The notes under the pieces: model-generated
What the model saw: the letters and a program-made list of their open reading frames with translations, nothing else
Told to the model about the DNA's origin: nothing
Database searches by the model: none
Part shown: positions 16,047 to 23,553 of the stretch, piece after piece
Layout: each line of letters begins with the position of its first letter
Numbering within the stretch: the first letter of the stretch is position 1
Origin: Amycolatopsis echigonensis
Lineage (GTDB): Bacteria > Actinomycetota > Actinomycetes > Mycobacteriales > Pseudonocardiaceae
Direction of reading: 5' to 3'
Length of the DNA: 56,368 nucleotides
NCBI RefSeq assembly: GCF_014174495.1
Contig: NZ_JACJHR010000060.1
Coordinates: forward strand, 1-56,368
Position numbers and translations under genes: made by a program

Positions 16047-16994
16047 TCAGACCTCGCGCACCGACTCCGCGACGAACCCGGTCAGCACCAGCCGCGCGGT
16101 GCATCGGGTCTGTCCGGAGGCCGTCGAAACCGTCCGGCGCACCGCTACCTCGTACCGCCGTCCGCCCGCATTCACCAGCACGTTTCGGGTGTCGCCCAGG
16201 GATTCCTCCGCCACGGCCAGCACCGCGTCGAGGCCACGCAAGCCTGTACGTCCGCGGATCTCGATCTCGGCGAACTGCGACCACGCGCTCTCCGCCGAGG
16301 TGCGGCCGCGCAGGTTCTCCAGCCGGACGTTGCCGCTGAGTGCTTCCTTCGCGGCCAGTTCGGCGTCGGGCACCGCGAGGCTGCCGTGGAGACAGCCGTC
16401 GGGCACGGTCAGGAGGTTGCCTGCCCACCGGTCCCCGCCGACGTGGCTGACTTCCCACACCCGCCCGGGATGGTTTTGCGCCAGGCTGGTCGCCAGCGGA
16501 CGGCCGAAAACCGCGCAGCACATGTCCTTGCTGCCGTGGGTGCACACGAGAAAGAGCGGGCCGGACACCGGTTCGCCGTGCCCGCGGCGTCCGGCGGCGA
16601 CGGCTTCGAGGTCGAGATGAGCGAGTTCGGCCAGGTCAGCGATGTCGAGCCGTTCCGTCCAGCGGTTGCCGGGCAGTCCGCTGGCGACATACACCGTGCG
16701 CGGTGCACCGGGCGCCCGCACGTGGCGACCCGGCTTCCGGATCAGCAACGGACGCAGGCCGGCGGCACGCGCCGCGTCGAGACGTTCGGGGGAAAACACG
16801 CTGGCCAGCACGTCTTCGAGCGCGTCCGGGCCCCACGAACCCGGCTGCTCGACCAGCAACCAGGACGTCATGCGCGCGGCCGTCCCGGCGGGCTCGCCAC
16901 CGAGCTCCCGCGTCAGGGCGGCGCATCCGGGCGCGGCATTCCGGCCCGGGAAGCAGATCCCCGGACCCGAGTGCGGCACGTCGCGCTTAGGCAT
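16047..16994 (-). CDS. Sucrase/ferredoxin-like family protein
   Basis: 315 residues of the Suc_Fer-like family (thioredoxin-like [2Fe-2S] fold). Signatures are CTHGSKDMCCAVFGRPLATSLAQ, where the conserved cysteines sit, and VSHVGGDRWAGNLLTVPDG; the N-terminal part has CAALTRELGGEPAGTAARMTSWLLVEQPG. Bacterial members are often iron-regulated and may take part in iron release or redox chemistry, though the precise role is not established. A perfect CTTAGGCATGCCTAAG palindrome overlaps the -10 and the start codon, matching the core of an IdeR/DmdR iron box, so the gene is probably repressed by iron. The mRNA is probably leaderless. Confidence 0.88.
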   Translation of the reverse strand: MPKRDVPHSGPGICFPGRNAAPGCAALTRELGGEPAGTAARMTSWLLVEQPGSWGPDALEDVLASVFSPERLDAARAAGLRPLLIRKPGRHVRAPGAPRTVYVASGLPGNRWTERLDIADLAELAHLDLEAVAAGRRGHGEPVSGPLFLVCTHGSKDMCCAVFGRPLATSLAQNHPGRVWEVSHVGGDRWAGNLLTVPDGCLHGSLAVPDAELAAKEALSGNVRLENLRGRTSAESAWSQFAEIEIRGRTGLRGLDAVLAVAEESLGDTRNVLVNAGGRRYEVAVRRTVSTASGQTRCTARLVLTGFVAESVREV

Positions 16995-17005
16995 GCCTAA
17001 GTATA
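16986..17005 (-). promoter_or_regulatory. IdeR/DmdR-type iron box over a leaderless promoter
   Basis: CTTAGGCATGCCTAAG (16986-17001) contains TTAGG-4-CCTAA, the core spacing of actinobacterial iron boxes. On the minus strand TATACT (17005-17000) is the -10, and the ATG (16994) lies 5 bp further on, inside the palindrome. Confidence 0.7.
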
Positions 17006-17349
17006 GCTGACCGCGCGCGGTGCCCTTTCGCCCCGACCCGTCCCTGTCGCGCTACGTCACTCGATCGGGCGCTGGTCGCCGGGCCCTCGGCTCAACCCAG
17101 GCCGACGCCGTCGACGATCAGCACGCCCAGAAACGCGCGCATCGTCCAAGGATGCCCGGCGAAGACCTCACGCAGGCCCGGACTGCGGGGCGAGCCCAAA
17201 GAGCTGCCCGCGCCATCGCTGGGACCCCGACGTCAAGCCCATAGCCACAAGACCCCGCAGCACCAGCAACCCAAGTCAAGCCAGAGCCACTACGCCCTGC
17301 GCCACCAACTGACGCAAGAGCGCTCGGACACGCCCGGCGAGGCCTCAAG
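17006..17349. repeat. Gap holding two decayed copies of the JmjC gene 3' end
   Basis: 17273-17329 matches 17346-17402 (the last 50 bp or so of the JmjC gene plus its stop) at about 82 percent, and 17231-17272 is a shorter, more degraded third copy (CGTCAAGCCC, GCAGCACCAGC). No gene is supported in this stretch; the frames crossing it are low-complexity. Confidence 0.6.
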
Positions 17350-18537
17350 TCAAGCCCGAGCCACCAGCCCCTGCACCACCAGCTCACGCAAGAGCGCCCG
17401 CACTGTCTCCGGAGGCACCCCAGGCGCCGCGTCGACCAGCACCTTGAACGGCTGCGGGCCGCATCCGAGCAGCGCGGCGAGCACCGGTCGCGCCGCTTCG
17501 GCGAAGACCAGCCGCTTCCCCGCCCCGACCAGGGCTACCGTGCCCTCGTCGTCGACCAGCGCGGCGCGCGGGACGAGCAACCGGACCTCGAAATCGTCGT
17601 CCGGCGGCAGCAGGTCCGCGGTCGCCGCCCACGGCAGGCCGATGCGGGTCTGGGCCGGAGCCTGGGCGTCGCGGTCGGCGAGGAACCGGTCGACCACGTC
17701 GCCCGCGGCTACCTCAGCGAGTCGACGGCGGAGCGCTCCGGCCCGCTCGGCCCGCGCCTCCGGACCCGCGAACCGCGGCAGATCGGCACGGAACAGTTCG
17801 TCGGACCGCAGCTGGTCGGCCAGCCACGCGACAAGGTCCACGCCGGTGGCGGCGTTGAACCCGATCGTCAGGTGCAGCGACTCCTCGCCGACGGCGGACA
17901 CGTCGTGCCAGTGTCCGCGCGGCAGATAGAGGACGTCGCCGTCTTCCAGCAGGAAGTCGTCGTGCGGCTCGCCTTCCGGGCGTTCCGGCAGTTCGACGTC
18001 CCGCTGCAGCGGCGCACGCCGGGTGACCCCGTGCAAGCGCCACCGCTTCCGCCCGGAAAGCTGGATGATGAACGCGTCGTGGTCGTCCCAGTGCACGTCG
18101 AAGCCGTGCGTAGTGCCCCAGCCCGCGTACAGGTTGACCTGGATCCGCTCGCGAAGGTCATGTTCGAGTTGGGTCGCCAGCTCGCCGACTTCGCCGACCA
18201 GTTCGTTGACCGAGTCGAGCACGAGCGTCGCGCCGGAGCGCAGGTGTTCGGCGAACGGAGCCGGCAGCACGCGCGGGACCAGGCCGTTGCGGCGGGTCGA
18301 CACCATTTCGGTGTAGGTGTGCGCGGGGACGACGTCGCCGTCGAGCGCGAGCCGCAGCCGCGGGAACTCCAGCCGGTGCTGGCGCAGCACGCGGTCCAGC
18401 TCCGGCCACGGGAGCAGCGACGCGAACCGCCCCTTCTCCCCCGGGAACCGCCGCGGCTCCTTGCCGAGGACCTCGGTGAAGAACTGGCCGGCCTCGAGCG
18501 GTGCCACGAGGCCGGCCAGTCCGGGAATCTCCGTCAT
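17350..18537 (-). CDS. JmjC/cupin (Cupin_4) Fe(II)/2-oxoglutarate oxygenase
   Basis: 395 residues from the ATG at 18537 (a TTG at 18549 is an alternative; neither has a clear ribosome site). The double-stranded beta-helix core has FDVHWDDHDAFIIQLSGRKRWRLHG, with iron ligands His149 and Asp151, and LLEDGDVLYLPRGHWHDVSAV with the third ligand probably His211. An upstream region TYTEMVSTRRNG and a C-terminal winged-helix-like part (about 230-395) match the ribosomal-oxygenase-like Cupin_4 layout. Family members hydroxylate Arg, His or Asn in proteins. Its start lies 15 bp after the stop of a 44-codon gene, so the two are probably translated together and the peptide is a candidate substrate. Confidence 0.85.
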   Translation of the reverse strand: MTEIPGLAGLVAPLEAGQFFTEVLGKEPRRFPGEKGRFASLLPWPELDRVLRQHRLEFPRLRLALDGDVVPAHTYTEMVSTRRNGLVPRVLPAPFAEHLRSGATLVLDSVNELVGEVGELATQLEHDLRERIQVNLYAGWGTTHGFDVHWDDHDAFIIQLSGRKRWRLHGVTRRAPLQRDVELPERPEGEPHDDFLLEDGDVLYLPRGHWHDVSAVGEESLHLTIGFNAATGVDLVAWLADQLRSDELFRADLPRFAGPEARAERAGALRRRLAEVAAGDVVDRFLADRDAQAPAQTRIGLPWAATADLLPPDDDFEVRLLVPRAALVDDEGTVALVGAGKRLVFAEAARPVLAALLGCGPQPFKVLVDAAPGVPPETVRALLRELVVQGLVARA

Positions 18538-18552
18538 GGAGCGGGACAACGG

Positions 18553-18687
18553 CTAGTCGTTGCCGTCGTTGTCGGCCACGGCGCCGTTGGCCTTGCCGCG
18601 GTCCACGGCGGCGGTCAGCGGTTCCACGCTCAGCAGCAGACCGCTGGCGGCCGTGTCGGTGTCGGTTGTCATGCGTTCTTGAGCCAT
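18553..18687 (-). CDS. 44-residue peptide, candidate substrate of the adjacent JmjC protein
   Basis: Too short for standard gene calls. The ATG at 18687 follows GCGAGGTCCGG, a good ribosome site at 5-bp spacing (a second in-frame ATG is at 18672). The peptide has a polar Thr/Asp/Glu-rich start (MTTDTDTAASG), a hydrophobic LLLSVEPLTAAV middle like a RiPP leader, and a small polar tail GKANGAVADNDGND ending in a TAG. There is no Cys, aromatic residue or signal peptide. The tail is rich in Asn/Asp, the residues hydroxylated by several JmjC-type enzymes. It precedes the JmjC gene by 15 bp in one transcription unit. I do not recognise a family; peptide identity rests on position, ribosome site and composition. 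Confidence 0.6.
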   Translation of the reverse strand: MAQERMTTDTDTAASGLLLSVEPLTAAVDRGKANGAVADNDGND

Positions 18688-19051
18688 CCGGACCTCGCAA
18701 CGTCGACGACTGGGCGCGCCTCACGCTACGGGACATCGCCGGGACGGACATCGGTCATTTGAGTAATCTTCGCCGCGCCGATGATCACTCTCGGCCGAAC
18801 CGGCTGTTCAGAGAGTCCACCGGTAGCCGTGGTCGAGACGGCCGCGGCAGGTCGGCGGCAGCAGCTACTCCCACCAGGCCGCCTTCGCGGCGGCTGCCGT
18901 CCGCGAACCCACCCAGTGCAACGACCCGCCACCCCACCTCCGGGGGAAGGTCGCATCCACTATCCGGAAGCCTGGGATTTTGCATACCAAAACCTGTATC
19001 CTGAAAACTGAGTTCCTCGAATCCCGCCGCTGATCCCGCCCGAGGTGCACC
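18688..19051. promoter_or_regulatory. Divergent promoter region of the peptide/JmjC unit and gntR
   Basis: No gene is seen. TTTTGCATACCAAAACCTGTATCC (split half-sites TTGCATACC and GTAT) lies at 18979-19002 upstream of gntR and may be its autoregulatory site. Confidence 0.4.
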
Positions 19052-19786
19052 GTGACCGAGTCCGTTTCTCCCCTGCCCGAACGCGGGCCCACCGGCCGCC
19101 GGACGGCCAAGGGGTCGCTCGCCGGCAAGAGCGCCAACCGGGTGGAGCGGCCGGCGCCGCTGCGGCAGGTCGTGTACGACGCGCTCGCCGAGCTGATCAT
19201 CAACCGCACGCTCGAGCCCGGGCAGCATCTGGTCGAAGCCGATCTGGCCGAGTACCTGGGCGTCAGCCGCCAGCCGGTGCGCGAGGCGCTGCAGCGGCTG
19301 CAGAGCGAAGGCTGGGTCGACCTCCGGCCGGCGCAGGGCGCGTTCGTGCACCTGCCCACCGACGAGGAAGCCGACCAGCTGCTCGGCGTCCGGGCGGTGC
19401 TGGAGACCCACTCCGCGCGGCTGGCCGCGGCGTGCGCAACCGACGAGGACATCAAGCGGCTCTGGGAGCTGCAGGACGTCGGCATGAAGGCCCTGGCCGC
19501 CGACGACAGCGAGCGGCTCGTCGCGGCGAACGCCGATCTGCACGCGTACATCACCGAACTGACCGGCAACGCGGTCCTGTCCGAGCTGATCGGATTGGTC
19601 GACCGCCGGGTGCGCTGGTACTACACGCCGATCGCCCGGCCTCGCGGACGCGACGCGTGGCAGGAGCACGCCGCGCTGATCGAGGCCATCGCGGCGCACA
19701 ACGTCGAGAAGGCGGAGAAGATCATGGCGCAGCACACCGAACGCACGCGCCAGGCCTTCCACGAACGGCCGGACGCGCCGGAATAG
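19052..19786 (+). CDS. GntR family (FCD) transcriptional regulator
   Basis: 244 residues from a GTG preceded by CCGAGGTGCACC. The winged helix (about 35-103) has RQVVYDALAELIINRTLEPGQHLVEADLAEYLGVSRQPVREALQRLQSEGWV. The FCD effector domain (about 108-235) has LLGVRAVLETHSARLAAA and the metal/ligand residues in LVAANADLHAYITELTGN and EHAALIEAIAAHNVEKAEKIM. FCD regulators usually respond to small carboxylic acids. It lies between the glyoxylate genes and the oxalate-type operon, convergent with the OFA carrier at the end of that operon, so it is the natural candidate regulator for the shared TTGCATAC-type elements. Confidence 0.92.
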   Translation: MTESVSPLPERGPTGRRTAKGSLAGKSANRVERPAPLRQVVYDALAELIINRTLEPGQHLVEADLAEYLGVSRQPVREALQRLQSEGWVDLRPAQGAFVHLPTDEEADQLLGVRAVLETHSARLAAACATDEDIKRLWELQDVGMKALAADDSERLVAANADLHAYITELTGNAVLSELIGLVDRRVRWYYTPIARPRGRDAWQEHAALIEAIAAHNVEKAEKIMAQHTERTRQAFHERPDAPE

Positions 19787-19795
19787 AGCACAGCA

Positions 19796-19842
19796 GCCCG
19801 GGAGCGACGGGGCGGATGCCAGCCGTCCCGTCGCTCCCGGGC
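19796..19842. terminator. Strong bidirectional hairpin terminator
   Basis: GCCCGGGAGCGACGGG (19796-19811) pairs perfectly over 16 bp with 19827-19842 across a 15-nt loop, between convergent gntR and the MFS gene. Confidence 0.8.
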
Positions 19843-19855
19843 CCGCGGGGGAAAC

Positions 19856-21250
19856 TCAGCTGCCGGCCGCCGGAGCGGTGCGGGCGATCCGCGTGCCCGC
19901 CTTTTCCGTCGAGCCGCGGCCGGAACGACCGGGCTGGCGCAGGAACAACGTCATCACCGCGGACAGCAAGGCGATGCACCCGGCCAGCACGTACGCGCCG
20001 GTGTAACCCCAGGCGGCGATCACTCCCGCCGCCAGACCACCGCCACCGACTCCGCCGACCAGTTTCGCGCTGTAGACGATGCCGTAGTTGGTCGCGTTGT
20101 GGTTCTCGCCGAAATAGTCCGGGACCAACGCGGCGAACAGCGGGTAGAACGCGCCGCTGCCGAATCCGGTCAGCACCGCGAACACCATGAACCAGAACAA
20201 ACTGTGCGACTTGCCGGACCAGAGCACGCCGAATTGGGCTACGGCCGCGATCACCAGCACCCAGAACAACGTCGCCTTGCGGCCGATCCGGTCGGACGCC
20301 CAGCCGACGATTCCGCGGCCGACACCGTTCACAATGGCCAGGATTCCCGCCGACGACGCCGCCACGAAGGCGCCGAACTGGCTTTCCTTGGCGAAATCGA
20401 CCTGGAAATTGATCCCGAACAGCGAGACCCCGCCGATCACCACGAGGGTGACCCACATCAGCGGCAGCATTCCGGTGCGGATCGCCTCCATCGGCGTGAA
20501 CTGACGCACCGCCGGCGGGTTCTTCGACAGGCTCTTGGCTTTCCCCGCCGCGCTGCCCTTCAGCCACGCGATCGGGTCGACCTCGGCCGGCCACCAGTTC
20601 TTCGGCGGGTCCTTGAACAGGAAACCGCACAGTCCGACCACCACGAGCATGTACAGGCCGATCGCGTCGAGCGTGATCGTCACGTTCTCATGGCCGAGAA
20701 AAGCGCTGAACAGATAAATGAACGGCACCGAACCGTAGGCGAACCCGCCGTTCACGAAACCGGTGCGGGCACCGCGTTTCTCCGGATACCACTTCCCGAC
20801 CATGTTGATGCACGTCGCGTACACCAGTCCGGCGCCGATTCCGCCCAGCACCGAGTACCCGATGAACGCCACCACCAGATTTCCGCTGTGCGCGATGGAG
20901 AAGTAGCCGATCCCGGAGCACGCAGCCCCGGCCAGCATCGCCGTTTTCGCCGACACGACGTTCTTCTCGCGCAGCCGCCCGGCCGGGAACGCGACCCCGG
21001 CCTGGAACACGGCCCAGATGCTGGCCAGCCAGAACGCGTCCGACAAGGACCAGCCGTATTTCTCTTCGAGCGTTCCTTCGACGGCTCCCCAGCCGTATTC
21101 GAAAACGCTCACCGCCATCATGGCCACCCACGGCAGCCAGACCATCCAGCTGCGGGACCGGCCCATCAGGTCCCGGGGGCTCTCCCCGATCCGGTACGTC
21201 CGCCCGTTTTCGTCGACGATCTCCTGGTATGTCGGTTGGGCTGCGGTCAT
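19856..21250 (-). CDS. OFA-family MFS transporter (oxalate/formate antiporter-like)
   Basis: 464 residues with twelve hydrophobic helices. OFA features include WMVWLPWVAMMAVSVFEYGWGAVEGTLEEKYGW at the start, GYSVLGGIGAGLVYATCINMVGKWYPEKRGARTGFVNGGFAYGSV in the first half, a large central loop with FKDPPKNWWPAE, and NGVGRGIVGWASDRIGRK before helix 8. Family members exchange oxalate with formate or carry other small carboxylates. It is the last gene of a minus-strand operon with the CoA ligase, CoA transferase and ThDP enzyme, so it probably brings in the same substrate. A 162-bp gap separates it from the CoA-ligase gene, so it may also have its own promoter. Confidence 0.9.
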   Translation of the reverse strand: MTAAQPTYQEIVDENGRTYRIGESPRDLMGRSRSWMVWLPWVAMMAVSVFEYGWGAVEGTLEEKYGWSLSDAFWLASIWAVFQAGVAFPAGRLREKNVVSAKTAMLAGAACSGIGYFSIAHSGNLVVAFIGYSVLGGIGAGLVYATCINMVGKWYPEKRGARTGFVNGGFAYGSVPFIYLFSAFLGHENVTITLDAIGLYMLVVVGLCGFLFKDPPKNWWPAEVDPIAWLKGSAAGKAKSLSKNPPAVRQFTPMEAIRTGMLPLMWVTLVVIGGVSLFGINFQVDFAKESQFGAFVAASSAGILAIVNGVGRGIVGWASDRIGRKATLFWVLVIAAVAQFGVLWSGKSHSLFWFMVFAVLTGFGSGAFYPLFAALVPDYFGENHNATNYGIVYSAKLVGGVGGGGLAAGVIAAWGYTGAYVLAGCIALLSAVMTLFLRQPGRSGRGSTEKAGTRIARTAPAAGS

Positions 21251-21412
21251 GAGAATTCTCTTTCGTCACCGTTGACTTCGGTTCCCGTGCCGGGCTGTCT
21301 CCGTTCTTCCCCCGAGCCGGGACGCGACTCCGCGCCCCGGCGTCCCTTCCTCGCCGCACTCCGCTGACCAGCGGTTAGGTGTCGGGCAACGTACGCCTCC
21401 CTCCGGACTTGA

Positions 21413-23551
21413 TCAAGAGAGCAGACCCGCCGAACGCGCCCAGCGGTACTTGGCGCCGAGCACCGCGACCGGCTTTTCGGTCGTGTAGGGATAAGCGACG
21501 ACGCCGTGTGCGTACAGGTGCTCGCTGGCCTGCTCGACCTCGACATCTCCGGACAGCGAAGCCACCACCGGCTTGTGGACGCCTTTCCGCCGGAATTCCT
21601 CGACGACGTCCACGACCAGCTCCGCGAACACCATCGGCGGCGTGACGATCGTGTGCCAGTAACCGAGAACCAACGAGTGAATACGATCGTCGGACAGGCC
21701 GAGCGCGATGGTGTTCCGATAGGTGGACGGCGGTTCGCCGCCGGTGATGTCCACCGGGTTTCCGGCCGCGCCGAACGGCGGGATGTATTCGCGGAACGCG
21801 GCGTCGAGGTCGTCGGGGATCCGCATCAGCGTGAGCCCGTTGTCCACGCAGGCGTCCGACAGCAGCACTCCGGAACCGCCCGCACCGGTGATGATCACGA
21901 CGTTTTCGCCCTTCGGCGTGGGCAGTTTCGGCACGCCTCGCGCGTATTCGAGCAGGTCGTTGAGCCCGGGCGCGCGAATGACGCCGCTTTGGCGCAGGAT
22001 GTCGTCGTACACCCGGTCGTTGCCGGCCAGTGCGCCGGTGTGCGACCCGGCCGCCTTCGCGCCTTCCGACGTCCGGCCGGCTTTCAGCACCACCACCGGT
22101 TTCTTCGCCGACACCCGTTTCGCGGTCTCGGCGAACGCGCGGCCGTCCTTGAGGTCTTCCAGGTGCATGGCGACGAGTTCGGTGTTGTCGTCGTGCTCGA
22201 AGAACGTGAGGAGGTCGTCTTCGTCGATGTCGGCTTTGTTTCCGACGCCGACGATCGCGGACACGCCCATCCCGGCGGAGCGGCTGAAGCCCAGGATCGC
22301 CATCCCGATCCCGCCGCTCTGCGAGGACAGCGCGACGCCGCCTTTGACGTCGTACGGAGTGCAGAACGTGGCGGACAGATTCTCCGGCGTGTAGTAGTAG
22401 CCGTAGATATTCGGCCCGAGGATCCGCACGCCGTGCTTGCGCGCGATGGCCAGGACTTCGTTCTGCAGCTCGATGTTTCCGATCTCTCCGAAGCCGGACG
22501 GGATCAGGATCGCCCCGGCGACGCCCTTCTCGCCCGCCTCTTCCAGCGCTGCCGGCACGAACTTCGCCGGGATCGCGAAGACAGCCACGTCCACGTCGCC
22601 GGGCACGTCCTTGATGCTCGGATACGCCTTGCGGTCGAGGATTTCCGCGGCTTTCGGGTTGATCGGATAGATCTCGCCCGCGTAGCCGCCGTTGACGAGG
22701 TTCTTCATCACCGAATTGCCGATCTTGCCGTCCTCGGCGGACGCGCCGATCACCGCGACCGCGGCCGGTTTCATGATCCGGTTCATCGCGGCCAGGATCT
22801 CGTCCTGGCCGAACCGCACCGGTTCCGCAGCCGCCGCCGGATCGACGAGGATCCGCACGTCCACCGCGGTCGCCCCGTTTCCGGTGGCGAGCACCGGGTT
22901 GAGGTCGACCTCGGCCAGCTGCGGAAAGTCGGTGACCAGGCGCGACAACCGGTGCACGATCCCGGCCAGCGCGGGCTTGTCCACCGCCTCGCTTCCGCGC
23001 ACTCCATTGAGGATTTCCGCCGCGGCGATACCGTCCACCATGGACCGGGCCTCGTCGGTACTGGTGGGGGCCAGCCGGAACGTGACGTCCTTCAGCACCT
23101 CGACCAGAACGCCGCCGAGTCCGAACGCGACAATCTTGCCGAAGCTCGGATCGGTGACCGCGCCGATGATCACCTCCTGCCCGCTGGTCAGCATCTGCTG
23201 CACCTGCACGCCGGTGATCCGCGCCGATGCGTCGTAAGCCTTGGCGTTAGCCAGAATCGTGGCGTAACCGTCAGCGACTTCCTGTTCGCTGCCGAGGCCG
23301 ACGAGTACGCCGCCGGCTTCGGTTTTGTGCAGGATGTCCGGCGACACGATCTTCAGCACCACCGGCAGGCCTAGTTCCCGGGCCTGCGCCACCGCTTCCT
23401 CCGCGGAGGAAGCGAGCCGTTCCTGCGGCGTCGGAATACCGTATGCCTCGCAGACCGCACGACCTTCCGGTGCGGTCAACGCGGAACGGCCTTCTTCGGC
23501 TGCTCGCGCCAGGATTGCTTGGACCGCCGTGCGGTCAGTTTCCGTGGCCAT
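21413..23551 (-). CDS. NDP-forming acyl-CoA synthetase (acetate-CoA ligase family), fused subunits
   Basis: 712 residues from an ATG 2 bp after the frc stop. The N-terminal part (about 1-225) is the ATP-grasp beta-like domain (AYGIPTPQERLASSAEEAVAQARELGLPVVLKIVSPDILHKTEAGGV). The C-terminal part is the alpha-like CoA-binding region (KPAAVAVIGASAEDGKIGNSVMKNLVNGGYAGEIYPINPKAAEI, about 260-305) and the ligase domain with the catalytic-histidine motif GSHTGALAGND. The order beta-alpha is the reverse of many family members. It makes an acyl-CoA and ADP + Pi from the acid, CoA and ATP, or the reverse. In this operon the acid is probably oxalate or formate; that is inference. Confidence 0.88.
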   Translation of the reverse strand: MATETDRTAVQAILARAAEEGRSALTAPEGRAVCEAYGIPTPQERLASSAEEAVAQARELGLPVVLKIVSPDILHKTEAGGVLVGLGSEQEVADGYATILANAKAYDASARITGVQVQQMLTSGQEVIIGAVTDPSFGKIVAFGLGGVLVEVLKDVTFRLAPTSTDEARSMVDGIAAAEILNGVRGSEAVDKPALAGIVHRLSRLVTDFPQLAEVDLNPVLATGNGATAVDVRILVDPAAAAEPVRFGQDEILAAMNRIMKPAAVAVIGASAEDGKIGNSVMKNLVNGGYAGEIYPINPKAAEILDRKAYPSIKDVPGDVDVAVFAIPAKFVPAALEEAGEKGVAGAILIPSGFGEIGNIELQNEVLAIARKHGVRILGPNIYGYYYTPENLSATFCTPYDVKGGVALSSQSGGIGMAILGFSRSAGMGVSAIVGVGNKADIDEDDLLTFFEHDDNTELVAMHLEDLKDGRAFAETAKRVSAKKPVVVLKAGRTSEGAKAAGSHTGALAGNDRVYDDILRQSGVIRAPGLNDLLEYARGVPKLPTPKGENVVIITGAGGSGVLLSDACVDNGLTLMRIPDDLDAAFREYIPPFGAAGNPVDITGGEPPSTYRNTIALGLSDDRIHSLVLGYWHTIVTPPMVFAELVVDVVEEFRRKGVHKPVVASLSGDVEVEQASEHLYAHGVVAYPYTTEKPVAVLGAKYRWARSAGLLS

Positions 23552-23553
23552 CC

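Noticed and set aside
17118..17387. 89-codon Trp/Gly-rich frame downstream of the JmjC gene
   Set aside because: Low complexity, overlaps the decayed 3'-end repeats, no ribosome site.
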